From assembly GCA_004194705.1 (NCBI GenBank), contig SADC01000261.1, positions 1 to 64,000 on the forward strand: 64,000 bases of DNA. The letters run 5' to 3'. Positions 1 to 11,025 of the stretch are shown piece by piece. The position numbers and the translations under genes were made by a program. The notes beneath the pieces were generated by a model. The model was given only the letters and a program-made list of their open reading frames with translations. It made no database searches and had not been told where the DNA came from. Position 1 is the stretch's first letter; every line of letters starts with the position of its first letter. The DNA is from Ditylenchus dipsaci (Eukaryota; Nematoda; Chromadorea; Rhabditida; Anguinidae).

Positions 1-248
1 CATTGAGAATGATACATTGTTTTGAATGTTGATTGACTTTATTTTATTGTCGATGAAGCTAATTGGAATGTGTTTTAGTGCCGGTTGTGATTATTTAAGC
101 ATTTAATTTACTGTTTTTCTTTTTTCATTTGTTCATAAGACGACAGTTCGAATGTTCGCGAATATTCGCGAAACATCCGAAATATTTGCGCGAATATTCG
201 CGAATATTCGGGGCTATTTCAATATTCGCAGCGAATTTCCCCACCCTA
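1..248. mobile_element. Right end of a hAT-like element with a TTCGCGAATA word array
   Basis: The segment ends in CCCCACCCTA, the reverse complement of the usual hAT terminus TAGGGTGGGG. The bases just inside, about 140-235, are overlapping words around CGAATATTCGCG. The left end would lie before the window, so neither the opposite terminus nor the target duplication can be tested. The call rests on the terminus alone. Confidence 0.45.
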
Positions 249-420
249 GTTGGGAGCTAAATTCACAAAGGATTTGGGCACGCTCTAAAATACGCACATA
301 AAAAAAGTTATCGAGAAAGCCCCAGGTCACAGTCAGGGTCCTTTCTAGTAATAAAATAAAGCTGATGGAAAACATCAGAAGCACTAATTGACTGTAGCTT
401 TCGTAAAAAACGGGTGGTAT

Positions 421-690
421 TTAATTTTGCCATAAAATACTGAAAATTGGCCATAAAATATTAATTTTGGCATAAACTCGACGTGGCCATAAAAATACTG
501 AATTTTGGCCTAATAAATTAGTGAATTTTGGCCATAAACTTTTGAATTCTGGCCATAAACTTTTAAATTCTGCCCATAAACTCAAATTTGGCCTTGAAAT
601 ACTGAATTTCGGCCTAAATTTTTTGATTTTGGCCATAAACTTTTGGAGTTTGGCCATAAACTTTTGGAGTTGGCCATAAACTCGAGTCGG
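421..690. repeat. Tandem short-word array (TTTTGGCCATAAACT)
   Basis: About a dozen imperfect units of 20-24 bases, each containing GGCCATAAA followed by a T-rich spacer. The open frame on the minus strand only translates the repeat. No mirrored partner array lies nearby, unlike most word arrays in this window. Confidence 0.75.
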
Positions 691-820
691 CTCCAGGTCA
701 ATTGAATTCCGTCACCAGTTTTGCTGTGTTATATAATTGCCCTACACTTTTCATCCTTGTAAATTTGCATGTCTTCCGCATCAACATTAGAATTCTGTGT
801 GTTTAGAATTATCAAGCTCA

Positions 821-1140
821 AAGAATGAAGTGAAGTTCACCGTGGTGTCGGCTCTCCTGGTGCCTTTTTCAGTGGTCGCTTGCGCTTTGGCACATGGATT
901 TGCTATTCTAGGTAAGTGTTTTTGATTGGCTGGTGATTTATCCTCTGACGAGACTATTTTTCAGCTGGCTAGCAACATGCGCTCTATGCTCCGATTTAAT
1001 CGACTCCAGCGCTTTACATATTCTAAGTAAGTTCATTCAGTGCTTTGCTGATAATGCATTCAAATTACAGGCGATTGCTTCGAATGTCCCAGTGGCTGTG
1101 GCTATGATCATGTATTCAGACATTGCTTTGCCGTTAATCA
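821..1140 (+). CDS. Putative small secreted Cys-rich protein, start and end not found
   Basis: Three short exons join in one open frame with good splice sites: up to 911, 973-1026 and 1071-1140, with introns of 61 and 44 bases. The first gives a hydrophobic stretch (VKFTVVSALLVPFSVVACAL) that looks like a signal peptide. The next two give a Cys-rich segment with spacing C-x2-C, then DCFECPSGCG and a later Cys. The frame stays open through all three exons and a consensus donor (GTGAGTG) follows base 1140, so more exons should follow downstream. No in-frame ATG is visible just upstream; the ATG at 825 is in another frame. I do not recognise the family. An accidental ORF is possible because the exons are short. 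Confidence 0.35.
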
Positions 1141-1144
1141 GTGA

Positions 1145-1440
1145 GTGAAAAATCCAACAACAACGCCAACGACAACGAAATTTTTTCTTTCAAGTTAGAG
1201 AAGTTTTGCATTTTAAGTCAGAATTTTAAGGATTAAATATATTCTCCACACGTTTTCCCTCGAAATCTCGACTGAAAATGCAAAATTTGTCCAATTTCAA
1301 ATGAAAAATTTCATTGTCCTTTGCGTCGTCGTTGTCGTTGGATTTTTTATAAATAAATCGTCGTTGTCGTCGTCGTTGGCGAAAAAAAAGGTTTTATAAA
1401 AAATATTCCAATGACAATGACGACGACGACAACCTTTATA
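1145..1440. repeat. Two adjoining inverted repeats of CGTTGTCGTTGG words
   Basis: The block at 1148-1190 (CCAACGACAACG words) is mirrored at 1305-1345, and 1345-1380 is mirrored at 1405-1437. Both look like small foldback structures made of the same trinucleotide-rich word. Confidence 0.6.
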
Positions 1441-1464
1441 AATGAGCCATTAGCATATTTAAAG

Positions 1465-1985
1465 TTGGTGCCCAAATGAGGTGCCCATAACAGGTTTGAC
1501 GAAGGTTGAAATACTTTTCGACCCTGAAATGGCGCTTTTTTCTGCCGGAAATTTTGAAAAGCTTTTATTCTCAGGGGTTTCATTATCATTTTTTAAATTT
1601 TTTTGACTAACGTATAGCCCAGAATCTCAGCTTTCTAACAAGCTATTATTAACTGACAGAATGAAGTTTCAAAAAGTTGGAGAAAAAAGTCTTTTAATGA
1701 AGCAAATTTTTTTCAAAATGTAGTCCATTGAAAAACCGATCTCTCCAACTTTTTGAAAGTTCATTTAGTCAGTTAATAGCTTGTTAGAAAGCTGAGATTC
1801 TGGCTATACGTTAGTCAAAAAAATTTAAAAAATGATAATGAAACCCTGAGAATAAAAGCTTTTTAAAATTTTCAGCAGGAAAAGTGCCGTTTCCGGCAGA
1901 AAAAGCTCCACTTCAGGGTCGGAAAGTGTAACAACTTTTGACGAATGAGGGTCGTCCGAATCAGATTTGTCCAAATGAGTGCCAA
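1465..1985. repeat. Long inverted repeat, about 215-base arms
   Basis: The arm at about 1465-1690 is repeated in reverse complement at about 1735-1985, with a loop of about 45 bases. Shared words include CTCAGCTTTCTAACAAGCTA on the left and its complement at 1768-1795. The arms differ at scattered positions. No coding sequence is evident. Confidence 0.75.
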
Positions 1986-2045
1986 GGTTCTCGACAACGG
2001 ATTGTAATAAGTTATCGAACATTAAAAACATAGCTAAGTCAGTAA

Positions 2046-2685
2046 TTCAATAGTAATCATATTCAGATTCCAAACATAAACTTCGAGCCGCACATTCTAA
2101 AACGACAATTTCTTCGAAAAGAAACGCACAGAATTTGACACATCAAAAGGGTGAGTACGGCACAATTAAAAACTCAACAGTCAGCTTACTTAGTAGCGAA
2201 CAAAGAACCTTCAACAAGAACGGTACGTGACATAATTTCGTCGGACCGAAATTTCATCACGACCATAATTTCGCCGGACCGCTTACACACTTACACTTAC
2301 GTAGTGAAGGAGCCATAAGATGTGCTTTCCCACTCATTTTTGCCTTCTTATTGTTTTTACTGTCTAAAACATGCTTAGACGCTGATAAAACCTGTTTTTA
2401 ACTCCCATAAAATAGCTAACTCCCGCCCACACATGAAAATCAAAATATTAAAAAAATATTGCTTCATCCTGTAATAAAGTCCACAAAAAAATGAATCTCT
2501 GCTAGGATTCTATTTAAAAAATTCTAAGATGTTAAAAAAGATGATAAATAGGCTGAAAATAAGTAAACTGTTAATGTTTTTTATTAAAAACTTTTTAGGT
2601 ATGCTAAAAATAGCTAAGGTTAAGGAATTAAAGTTATGGAATTTATTGTGAATTTGATCATGGAAATTTTTTTTTCGGCTCTATC
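2046..2685. other. No gene recognised
   Basis: A+T-rich DNA. Only the short near-repeat around 2235-2282 (CATAATTTCG followed by TCGGACC or CCGGACC) stands out. Confidence 0.5.
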
Positions 2686-2689
2686 CGAT

Positions 2690-2945
2690 AATAGGACAGT
2701 TTTTTTGCCTTGGTCCCTCTGTTGACTTTTTATGATGTTTTAGGCTTAGGCAGGGGTAGGCCAGCGTATGTTAGGACAGACTCAAACATATTTTCCTCAT
2801 TTTTTATTGACTAGAAGCATTTTGAGATCATCCTTACATAGCCTGGTCTACCCTTGCCTAATTCTAAAGCCTAAAAAATCACAAAAAATAAGCAGGGAGA
2901 CCAAGGCCGAAAAACTGTCCTATTGTCGCATAGGCCAAACTTTCC
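2690..2945. repeat. Inverted repeat with GGCTTAGGCAGGGGTAGGCC word
   Basis: The left arm (ATAGGACAGTTTTT, GCCTTGGTCCCTCTG, then the TAGGC-rich word) is mirrored at 2820-2940. The same word recurs at 4320-4375, 4450-4500 and 44385-44425, so it marks a dispersed family. Confidence 0.7.
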
Positions 2946-3639
2946 TTAAAAATATTAAAATATTTGTAAGCTTTTAATAAGAAAAGTAAAATAATTTTAT
3001 TAAACCTTTTTCGATTTTTTATAAACAATGAAACAGATATTTTATGATTCTTTTGAGTAAAATCAATTGTCCAATCCTGATGTGCAATATAAACTCGAAT
3101 GTTTTCAAAAACATCAAGATCTAATTAAAGCTTCTAGGCTGCTTTCTCTAGTCCAATTTCCTGTGTGGCAAGCTGTAAATAGCATTGTCTATTGCCTCCT
3201 CCCAACTAGGGCCAGACCAAAGTTTAATGCCCTAGCAGCACAATGAATTAAAATAGAACACAGGCCACTAATCCCTTACTTTTACCCACCATAGTTGTTG
3301 AGCCTAAGTTTTTAACTCTTTTTTAGACTCTAATTCTAGTTTACAACCAACTTTAATATATTGCCTTTTTTGTCTATTTTTAATTGTCAGCCTAATTCAA
3401 ATTTTTTATTTGAAAAATTGAAATTTGTTATTGATTTAAACTTTATCTTACACAGAGCGTCTCAATTTGACCCACGACGCGCAAACATCCACCAAAACAT
3501 TTCGTTATTTTGGCAGATCTGGCTTATTTTTTTGTATTGTTTACAATTAGATAAAAGACAAAATATGACATTAAATATGCAATTACACTTAAAACAAATC
3601 TAAATTTCAGGGTTATTTGAAAGTGGACAAATCAAACAC
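2946..3639. other. No gene recognised
   Basis: A+T-rich sequence without conserved coding signal. The open frame at 3361-3603 has no recognisable domain and matches nothing else in the window. Confidence 0.5.
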
Positions 3640-4580
3640 ATGAAGATTCTTGGGCACTTATCCCGCCCCCCCCCCCCCCAAATTTTCTAAAAGTCACCCG
3701 AAAACAGGTTTTAAAGAAGGGGTGAAAGCTGTTAAAGAGATAGTCTCGACACGAAGAAACTATCCTAAGTTTTGTGCTTTATAAAAGTGGGGTTTGAGCC
3801 ATTTTTTGTCGACAACTTGGTGTTGCAATCTCAAAGAGACTTGTGCGGAATTGGAAGTTGGATTAGCATCATCGATACCATAATTTCCGAATTCCTTCAA
3901 AAGCCATACAAATCGAAATACAATAGAACTCTAATGAACCTTTTTTAAACGGTTTTTTTTCTTTTGCATTTCTATTTATGGCATTATTTAAAAAAAATTA
4001 GAATTTTTAATATTGATGATGCTAATCCAACCTTCAACTCTGCACAAGTTTGTCCGACCTTGCATTACCAATTGGCCTACAAAATGCGGCTTAAAACCCA
4101 CATTCAAAAAGCACACAACTTGGGATAATTCTTTCATGTCGAGACTATCTCCTTAACAGCTTTCACCCTCCTTTAAGTTATTTTTCTGCTTAATACGATA
4201 CAAGAAACGTTTCTTAACAGTTTCCGATTGAAAATTTTTAAAAATTTCAAAAAATTTTGACTTCTACTCATGTATGCCAGATGGTTTTTTTATGATATTT
4301 TAGCCTTTTTTTAGATTATTCTTACATTTTTAGGCTCAGGCTAGGGTAGGCCAGCATAAGTTAGGACGGGCTCGAAATTGTGGCGCTAGTAGCATATTCG
4401 CTACTGGGTCAAAAATGATTCCAACTTTAAAAAGGAAGAAAGACATGTTTGAGTCTGTCCTGACATACGCTGACCTACCCTTGCCTAAGTCTAAAGGCTG
4501 AAATGTATACCAGAGAGACCTAGTCTTCTTTAACGGGTGACTTTTAAAAATTTGGGGTTGGGATGAGGAATAAACGGAAT
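3640..4580. mobile_element. Foldback element, family with a copy at 58255; nested inverted repeat
   Basis: The left arm (about 3640-3950, including GATAGTCTCGACACGAAGAA and GTTGGATTAGCATC) is mirrored at 3960-4190, and its outermost part again at 4515-4575. Between these, 4300-4510 holds a second inverted repeat of the TAGGCAGGGGTAGGCC family, so one element sits inside the other's right arm. The same arm sequence and order recur at 58255-58750. Confidence 0.75.
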
Positions 4581-4849
4581 AAGTGCCGATTCTCGACCAA
4601 GCAGTAGCACAATTTTGACGGTTTACTTGTCATGAAAGTGAAAGTATCTTTGATCAGAGAAGATTCTCGTTGAACAAAGTCGGGCTGCGTCTCCAGGAGT
4701 TCCATGTAATTAATTGATGCTCTGCCCTCTCGTCCTCCATATCAGATGAATCTGAAGTTGAGCATTTTTGAGATACGTTAATGAGGATGAGAATTAGAGA
4801 AAAGATATTGGCATATTTGGGTGCGTTGATAAATTATCGTTTTAGCTTA

Positions 4850-5060
4850 ATCTCACAAAAAATTCAAACGAATTTGGCTCGATATCTCGACCCCCAATAA
4901 AACATACCTTGGTCCTTCTGCTAATTTTTTTTTGAAATTTTAAATTATTAGAAAGTGTTATTGAAGACTTTTTGAAACTTTTGGAGTAATAAAATATTTT
5001 CAAAAAATCAACAGAGGAGACCAAGGCATGTTTTTTATGAAGAACCCCCAACACGTATAG
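4850..5060. repeat. Small inverted repeat
   Basis: ACATACCTTGGTCCTTCTG near 4905 is mirrored around 5010-5032, with CCCCCA blocks outside both. The loop is about 90 bases. Confidence 0.6.
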
Positions 5061-5625
5061 AGCCACGAATTCTATCTCAGTATATAGTGTAGCTTGAGCT
5101 GTGCAAGACCAAGTGTTCAGACTGGCCCATTGATGACCAGTGGTTAAAGTTCTTTCTTTTGTTCAAACACTAGCTGGTTTGCAGCAAAAAGGTATATGTG
5201 CTGCTAGTTGACAAAAGGCTAGTAGACAGTGCACTCACACCAGTAAATACAATTGTTTACTACAAGGTTGTTCTGGTCATTAACATCATTTTTGTGGATT
5301 TATTGACTACCATAAAACAAGACATTAAAGTTTATGTGGGAAAGCAGTAGTTCTTTGCAAACCTGTTGTTGTTCCACATTTTCTACTATTAATTTTGCTC
5401 TTTTCAACTTTAGCAAATGCTTATCAACCGAATTTCTTAAAAAATGTTATGGTGACTTAATAAGGCTTAGCTGGTTGCTGTGAACAAGTAAGGTTTCTTA
5501 TAGCAGCAGCCTCAAGCACTGCTAATTAGAGAGTAATAATAGTGTGTGGAGTTTAATAAGATTTGTTTGTATTTTTCAACTTTTCTATTAAATTGTACAT
5601 TTGACATCCTTCCTATATACTAAAA
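5061..5625. other. No feature recognised
   Basis: A+T-rich spacer with no conserved coding signal or strong repeat. Confidence 0.45.
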
Positions 5626-5629
5626 GAGA

Positions 5630-5675
5630 GTTGTGTGTGTGTAACGGTGTGTGTAACGGTGTGTGTAACGTTGTG
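5630..5675. repeat. GTGTGTAACG short tandem repeat
   Basis: Three to four units of GTGTGTAACGGT and variants. Confidence 0.8.
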
Positions 5676-5789
5676 TCTCAAAATTGCCGTTTGAAAGTTG
5701 GTCTCGCAATGAAATAGAGTAAATGTTCTACCGAGATTTAGCCTTTGAAAGTTTCATTATTTTTGTTTCTTAAAATTCAATGGTTGACT

Positions 5790-6600
5790 ATGAGTGCCGA
5801 AGAATCAAGCAGCTCAACCCGAGTGGTGGCCAATCATGGTACTGGAACTGATTCCTGCTTCTATAATTCAATATAAATCTTTTTGGTTGAGTCTCTCTCT
5901 CCTCTTCGTGGTACCTCAAGAAAAGTGCCGAAGAATCAAGGTGCTAAACCCGAGTGGTAGTCAATCAGGGTACTGGAACTGTTTCATGCTTCTATGATTC
6001 AATATAGATTTTTTCGGTTTGGTCTCTCTCCTCTTCGTGGTGTCTCAAGAGAAGTGTCGAAGAATCATGGTACTGGAACTGTTTCATGCTTCTATGATTT
6101 AATATAATATACTGGAGCTAGGCAATCGTTTTGTCACTGGAGCTAGGCAAAAAGAGTCTCCATATGCATTTTATGATCAAGAGTCTTGCTCGGAATTATG
6201 TCTCAAGAGAAGTGTCAAAGAATCAAGGTGCTGAACCCGAGTAGTGGCCATTCAGGGTACTGGAACTGTTTCATGATTCAGTCTAAATCTTTTTGGTTTA
6301 GTCTCTCTTTTCTACGTGGCTCGACTCGGTGGTGCCTCAAAAGAAGAAGCGAAGAATCAAGATGCTCAACACGCGTGGTGGTAATACAAGGAACTGTGAT
6401 TTTCGTATTCCTCTATGTCTCATATTCAACTTTTATCTTCAGTTTTCTCATTCAACTCGGTGGTGCCTCAAGAGAAGAAGCGAACAATCAAGATGCTTGA
6501 CCCGCGTGGTGGTCATTCGTGGTACGGTGATTGCTGTGTTCTCGCAAGTTTCAATATTAATCTTCGAAATACAGTCTCTCTCTTTCTGCTCGGCGGTCGC
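5790..6600. repeat. Tandem repeat of about 130-base units
   Basis: At least five diverged units, beginning near 5791, 5920, 6050, 6213, 6340 and 6470. Each runs AAGAATCAAG, then CAACCCGAGTGGTGG, a GTACTGGAACTG-like block and GTCTCTCTC before the next unit. The overlapping plus-strand open frames translate the repeat and are not separate genes. A family-B fragment (about 6116-6210) interrupts the array. Confidence 0.85.
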
Positions 6601-7164
6601 TCAGTAAAGAACGATGGTTGAAAACTGATATACTCTTTGTTGTTATCATATCTGCTAATTCTGTTCATTCATGTTATTTTTTCGTGTTAGAATGGAGTTG
6701 AAAAGTGGTTAAAGATGTCGACCAGACATTTTTTACCATCAGCAGAATTTGTAGCGCGAGATTTTCTTCTAACTTTGGTGAAATTTAGGCGAAACAACTG
6801 AATTTTAGCGAAAGATAATAGAAAATGTCGCGCGACAAATTTTACTAATAGTAGAAAATGTGTGATCGCCGCTTGAGACTGCTTAAAAAGTTCTAATATC
6901 CTATCAAGTTCTGTGTTTTCTTGACGCGCTTCTTTCGGGAAAATTTTTATCTTTTTGCTATAAACAAAGAAGTTTGTATCGAGAACCTCAAAAATTTTCG
7001 AAATTCGTTGAGTGAAAGGTCTCATTTTGGTAGAATTGAATTTAAAATGTTACAATATGAATAATATATTGCCACAAACGTTCATCGAGAAATAAATCCC
7101 GCCCGCAGGGCGGGCAGAAACTAGTTCTTATTAAAGCCTGATAATTATATTCGACCCTAGTAGC

Positions 7165-7559
7165 GGTACTTATGCTGTTGACGGCGCCACCCCAAATTTT
7201 TGTTTTTTGACAATATACAACCTTTGTTACATCAGAAATTCATTTATTACAAATCAAAAAACATACAATTCCGCAATTTGAGACCACAAATGATAGAAAA
7301 TATCACATCCATTGAATTTTCTTCTCCACACAAAATCAGATACATACGACTGAAATAAGGTTCTTGCCGTTCCGAATTCTGAATTCCGAATTCCGATTTC
7401 TGAAAAATTACATAAGCGGTGAGAGCTAGCGAGGAGAAATAGAAAAAGAGGGAGTAAAAATAATTGCAAAAGAACGAACAAAGCAAAAAATACAAAAAAT
7501 GTTTTAGCAAAAGCAAAAAAAGAAAAATTTGGGGTGGCGCCGTCAACAGCATAAGTACC
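7165..7559. mobile_element. hAT-like non-autonomous element nested in the family B terminus
   Basis: Terminal inverted repeats start GGTACTTATGCTGTTGACGG and extend through GGCGCCACCCCAAATTTTT. They are flanked by the 8-base duplication CTAGTAGC (7157-7164 and 7560-7567), which is itself part of the host terminus. The minus-strand open frames here cross the terminal repeat and have no domain. Confidence 0.85.
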
Positions 7560-7805
7560 CTAGTAGCGAATGCCCCCAACAAATTTTTTTTCAAAATCAG
7601 GTTTTAACCATTTCTTAGTAATTCTTATGCGCTGAAAACGATAAAAAAGGTGTTTTCGGGCATTTTCTGACCTAAAAAGTTAATTTTTGGAAAAAATTTT
7701 TTTTGGCCAAAATTCGACTTTTTGCCTTGGGGGACCAAGCTATTCTACCTCGTTTTGTCACTGGAGCTAGGCAAAAAGAGTCTCCATATGCATTTTATGA
7801 TCAAG

Positions 7806-7932
7806 AGTCTTGCTCGGAATTATGTCTAAGGTAAGTGAGTGCGCGCATCTCTAACTCTCAAGCCCCCTGCGCCACCTTCGGGGGCGCAGGGGGCTTGGAG
7901 TTGAGATGCGCACACCCACATACCTTAGACAC
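7806..7932. repeat. Conserved hairpin core of family B
   Basis: GTCTAAGGTAAGTGAGTGCG on the left arm faces a right arm ending CACATACCTTAGAC. The stem tip is a very GC-rich hairpin (AGCCCCCTGCGCC with a TTCG-type loop). The same core occurs near 28980-29100, 30225-30343, 45097-45207, 48300-48398, 52053-52165 and 56778-56887, and as a half copy at 34600-34636. Confidence 0.85.
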
Positions 7933-8400
7933 AAATCACTCGAAAGTGACTCTGGATGCATGAAAAAAGCATGCATACCAAAGTTTCTTGATGCGGTAGG
8001 CCCCAGCTAACAAAACTATGTTCAAATCCTATCTTTTCTAGGTCTCTAGGTACCATTTTCAGGTGATTTACCTTGCTCCCCCAAGGCAAAAAGTCGAATT
8101 TTGGTCAATAGTTTTTTTTTCAAAAAATCGACTTTTTTGGTCAGAAAATGCCCGAAAACACCTTTTTTATCGTTTTCAGCGCATAAGAATTACTTAGAAA
8201 TGGTTAAAACCTGATTTTGAAAAAAAAATTGTTGGGGGCGGGGGGGAGGGTATTCGCTACTAGCGCCTTATATTCTTGCCTTTTTTGAGTAAAAAATAAG
8301 TCTATTTTTGCATTGGATTGTCTGTTGTTTTGATTTATGCTAGGGAGCGAAATAGCTAAAACAGAGCTATTCTAACAAAAAACAGGCCAAAACAAATTTT

Positions 8401-8486
8401 GACCCTAGTATAGAAGCTAAGCATAAACTTGTGGTTTATCTTTGGGGGGGGGGCGGTTGGTGGCGGTGGTATTTGCTACTAGCGCC
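8401..8486. mobile_element. 86-base minimal family B element
   Basis: It keeps the family B ends (GACCCTAGTA on the left, GCTACTAGCGCC on the right) with a 12-base G run, and is flanked by the exact 8-base duplication CAAATTTT (8393-8400 and 8487-8494). Nearly all of the interior is gone. Confidence 0.85.
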
Positions 8487-9062
8487 CAAATTTTCATTAC
8501 TTTTTCTAGGTAGAAAAACATGTATGAGTCCATCTCAAGTCCTACTGGCTCAAAAAGAACCAAGTCGAGAATGAGCCCGAATTTTGAATACAGTCACACC
8601 CCGATTTAAATTATTTTGAAATCCTCACATTTATTTATTCCCTCGAATTTCACAACAACACCAACATTTTGAGGAATTGAAAACATACTGCTGCTGCCCA
8701 AATGTTGTTGTTGTTGTCACTTTTACGAGAGGAAAAAGAGCAATAGGTCCCAAAAAGTGATTTCCAATCTCTTTTTTCCCTCTTCCTCCTCCTCTAGCGA
8801 CAGTTGCTGCTGCTAGTCCACAAAAAAGAACTCATGTTGCAGCCCTCTACTCTTACTCAACATTCCAGCTTATTGCCAATTTATTTTTTATCACAGGGTA
8901 AGACTGGCCAGCTCCACTAATCAACAAATTTTAATATATAGCATTATTCATTGTAAAACATTGCCCAAAAGTCGTTGCACTGACCACAAGCAATCCCTCT
9001 AAGGTAAAACGTTAAAATTTGGTCAACTTTTTTGTCAAAATTTGACTAAAAATCCGGCATGC

Positions 9063-9335
9063 TAAAGATTGCGCCATTTCAAACTGAGCCAATTTAAATT
9101 GGGCCCGTTCAAATTGGGCCAAAATCAAATTGTGTCATATTTTGACTGCAGAAAAAAGACTCAATACCATGAATTTCAGATACGCAATAAAGCCATTATA
9201 TCAGGACCGAAATTTAAGTACGTCCAAGGTGATATTAAAGTGCATAGAGGGTCAAACTTCAGTCAGAAATAAGACCCAATTTAAATTGGCCCAGTTTGAT
9301 TTCGGCCCAATTTGAAATGGCGCAATCCTTGGCGT
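9063..9335. repeat. Inverted repeat of AAATTGGGCC words
   Basis: AAGATTGCGCCATTTCAAA at 9065 is mirrored at 9313-9330. Both arms contain tandem AATTTAAATTGGGCC words. The loop is about 120 bases. Confidence 0.75.
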
Positions 9336-9550
9336 GCCAAAAATTCATCAAAAGTCATTTTTAAATTATTTAAAAGTCGATTTGAATTTGAATTTAGACA
9401 GAAAAGGTAGTCCAAAATTTTGCTCGGGAGGGGGGGGGGGTCAAGGCAAAAGGACTGGAGGGTTTGTGATCGAGTCGGGGGAGAGTGCGGATTGCAAGTG
9501 CGCCGCATTTATTGCTTTAGGCCTACCCACATATAATCTTACATGAGAGT

Positions 9551-10224
9551 CAGAGGCGTAGCCAAAAAAACTGACTGGGGGAGCTATAGCCTCCTCAGAC
9601 CAACCTCCCCCCCTGTCCACGCCCCCCCCCCCTAGTGGGAGTAATTGTCAAATCAGAAATCTTCATGTGTATCCCTAGACTTATAGTATAGCTAAGCGCA
9701 CATGTCCCATCACATGAGCACCATGATATGTGGGTACCAGATCAGCCATCTAGCCAAACATGTTTGTTTGTGAGTGCTATTGCCAAATCAATTGATTGGC
9801 CAAATGAGTCATACTCTGCCTGTTTTTGGGGGTGAATATAGCTAAACAAAAACAAGGAGCTTCCCAACCAATATTCTCTTCTAGTTGTTGTTGTTGACTA
9901 AGTGAAAATAGAGGAACAGCCCCTAACTCTCTGGGGTATATTGCTGCTAGTGGTGGTGGTGTTTGGCCCCATCATTTGTTTAGAGGGGAGGGTGATAGTT
10001 TTATTGGCAGCAGCAGTAGTAGTCACATTAGCTACTGCCCATCTTGCTTTTTTGAACAACAACAATTTAGCTTCATAAGTCGTAGTTGAACTCTAGCAAA
10101 AAGTTTATCCATCGCTTATATAGTCAACCCTCCACAAATCGGCACTCTTTCAGCTAAAAGAACACCTATTACATATGTCCTTTTTTCTAGAATCCTGAGT
10201 TTTGCAACTAAAGCAGCGCCTCTG
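9551..10224. mobile_element. Possible hAT-like element with CAGAGGCG ends
   Basis: The left end CAGAGGCGTAGCC and right end GCAGCGCCTCTG share an 8-base terminal inverted repeat of a type common in hAT elements. There is no matching 8-base duplication, so the pairing is tentative. The interior shows poly-C runs and no coding sequence. Confidence 0.35.
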
Positions 10225-10448
10225 ACTAATTAGAAAATTTAATAAAGAGTAGGACTTTAAAAAAAAAGTTTTTTTAAAGACCCTGGGCGGGACGACTTAA
10301 GGTTTTGTCTGTTTATCGACAGTTAACTGTAGAAATTTTAATTTTTGATTGTTGATTTTGTTTAATATATTTTAAGCTTTGTTAAAGTTGTTGTCTATAG
10401 TTAAAAATCTAGCTGCTGAACTTGTCCCTTCATGTTTACATAAAAATA

Positions 10449-10703
10449 CCGTATTTCCTCTAATAGCTTACCCGGAGGAGTTATTTTTTGGATGCCCGAA
10501 AATCGGAAAAATTTGAGGTCGATCTCGAGATTTTCGGGTGAAAATTTAAAACCGAAAAAGCGGAATCGGTAGAGCTCGTAAGAGTTAAGAAAACGCATTA
10601 AACAGCTTTGCAAAAGTTTTACTCTGGGCTGAGATATAGATCCTCAAAGTTGAGGGGGGGGGGGGAGTTATTAGAGCAGGGGGAGCTATTAGAGGTAATA
10701 CGG
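10449..10703. mobile_element. TA-flanked MITE with CCGTATTTCCTCTAATAG ends
   Basis: Terminal inverted repeats CCGTATTTCCTCTAATAG and CTATTAGAGGTAATACGG are flanked by TA on both sides, the Tc1/mariner pattern. The interior (TCTCGAGATTTTCGGG, AAACAGCTTTGCAAAA) is shared with the copies at 24901 and 34314. Confidence 0.8.
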
Positions 10704-11025
10704 TAGACTATTTATGCAAAAAAGTGTTTTATTTATAGCTATTAAATTTTTAAACTGTAGCTATTCATTTAATTGGTGAGTCTTTTTTCTGAATGTTTGG
10801 CTAATACATTTTTGTTTGATGAATGTGCCTGAGTCCCCCTTTACGTGATAATTTAGTTTAATGATTGAACAGCAGTAAGATCAAGACATCCATCTAAATG
10901 TGTCATCAACTGCTTTAGTTTTTAGCTACTGAATTTTTTTTGAAGAAATACGGCCGATTTGAACCAGATGAAAGTCCACAGAATGGACCAGGCAAAAAGT
11001 GTTTTTTACATCATATACAAAAATG

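Larger units (their letters stand above)
7153..8267. mobile_element. Family B foldback element with 8-base target duplication
   Basis: Termini GACCCTAGTAGCGAAT (left) and its near-complement ending TAGCGCC (right) are flanked on both sides by TTATATTC (7145-7152 and 8268-8275). Almost the whole element is palindromic. Inside are poly-C/poly-G blocks beside the termini, TTTTTGCCTTGG blocks, and a GC-rich hairpin near 7860-7900. The left terminus has been split by a second insertion at 7165-7559. No transposase is carried. Confidence 0.85.

Noticed and set aside
5790..6600. Overlapping plus-strand ORFs as a protein family
   Set aside because: They are the same tandem repeat in successive units and in different frames, with no constraint visible at the codon level.
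7860..7900. Rho-independent terminator at the GC hairpin
   Set aside because: It recurs inside every family B element, has no adjoining gene and lies in a eukaryotic genome.
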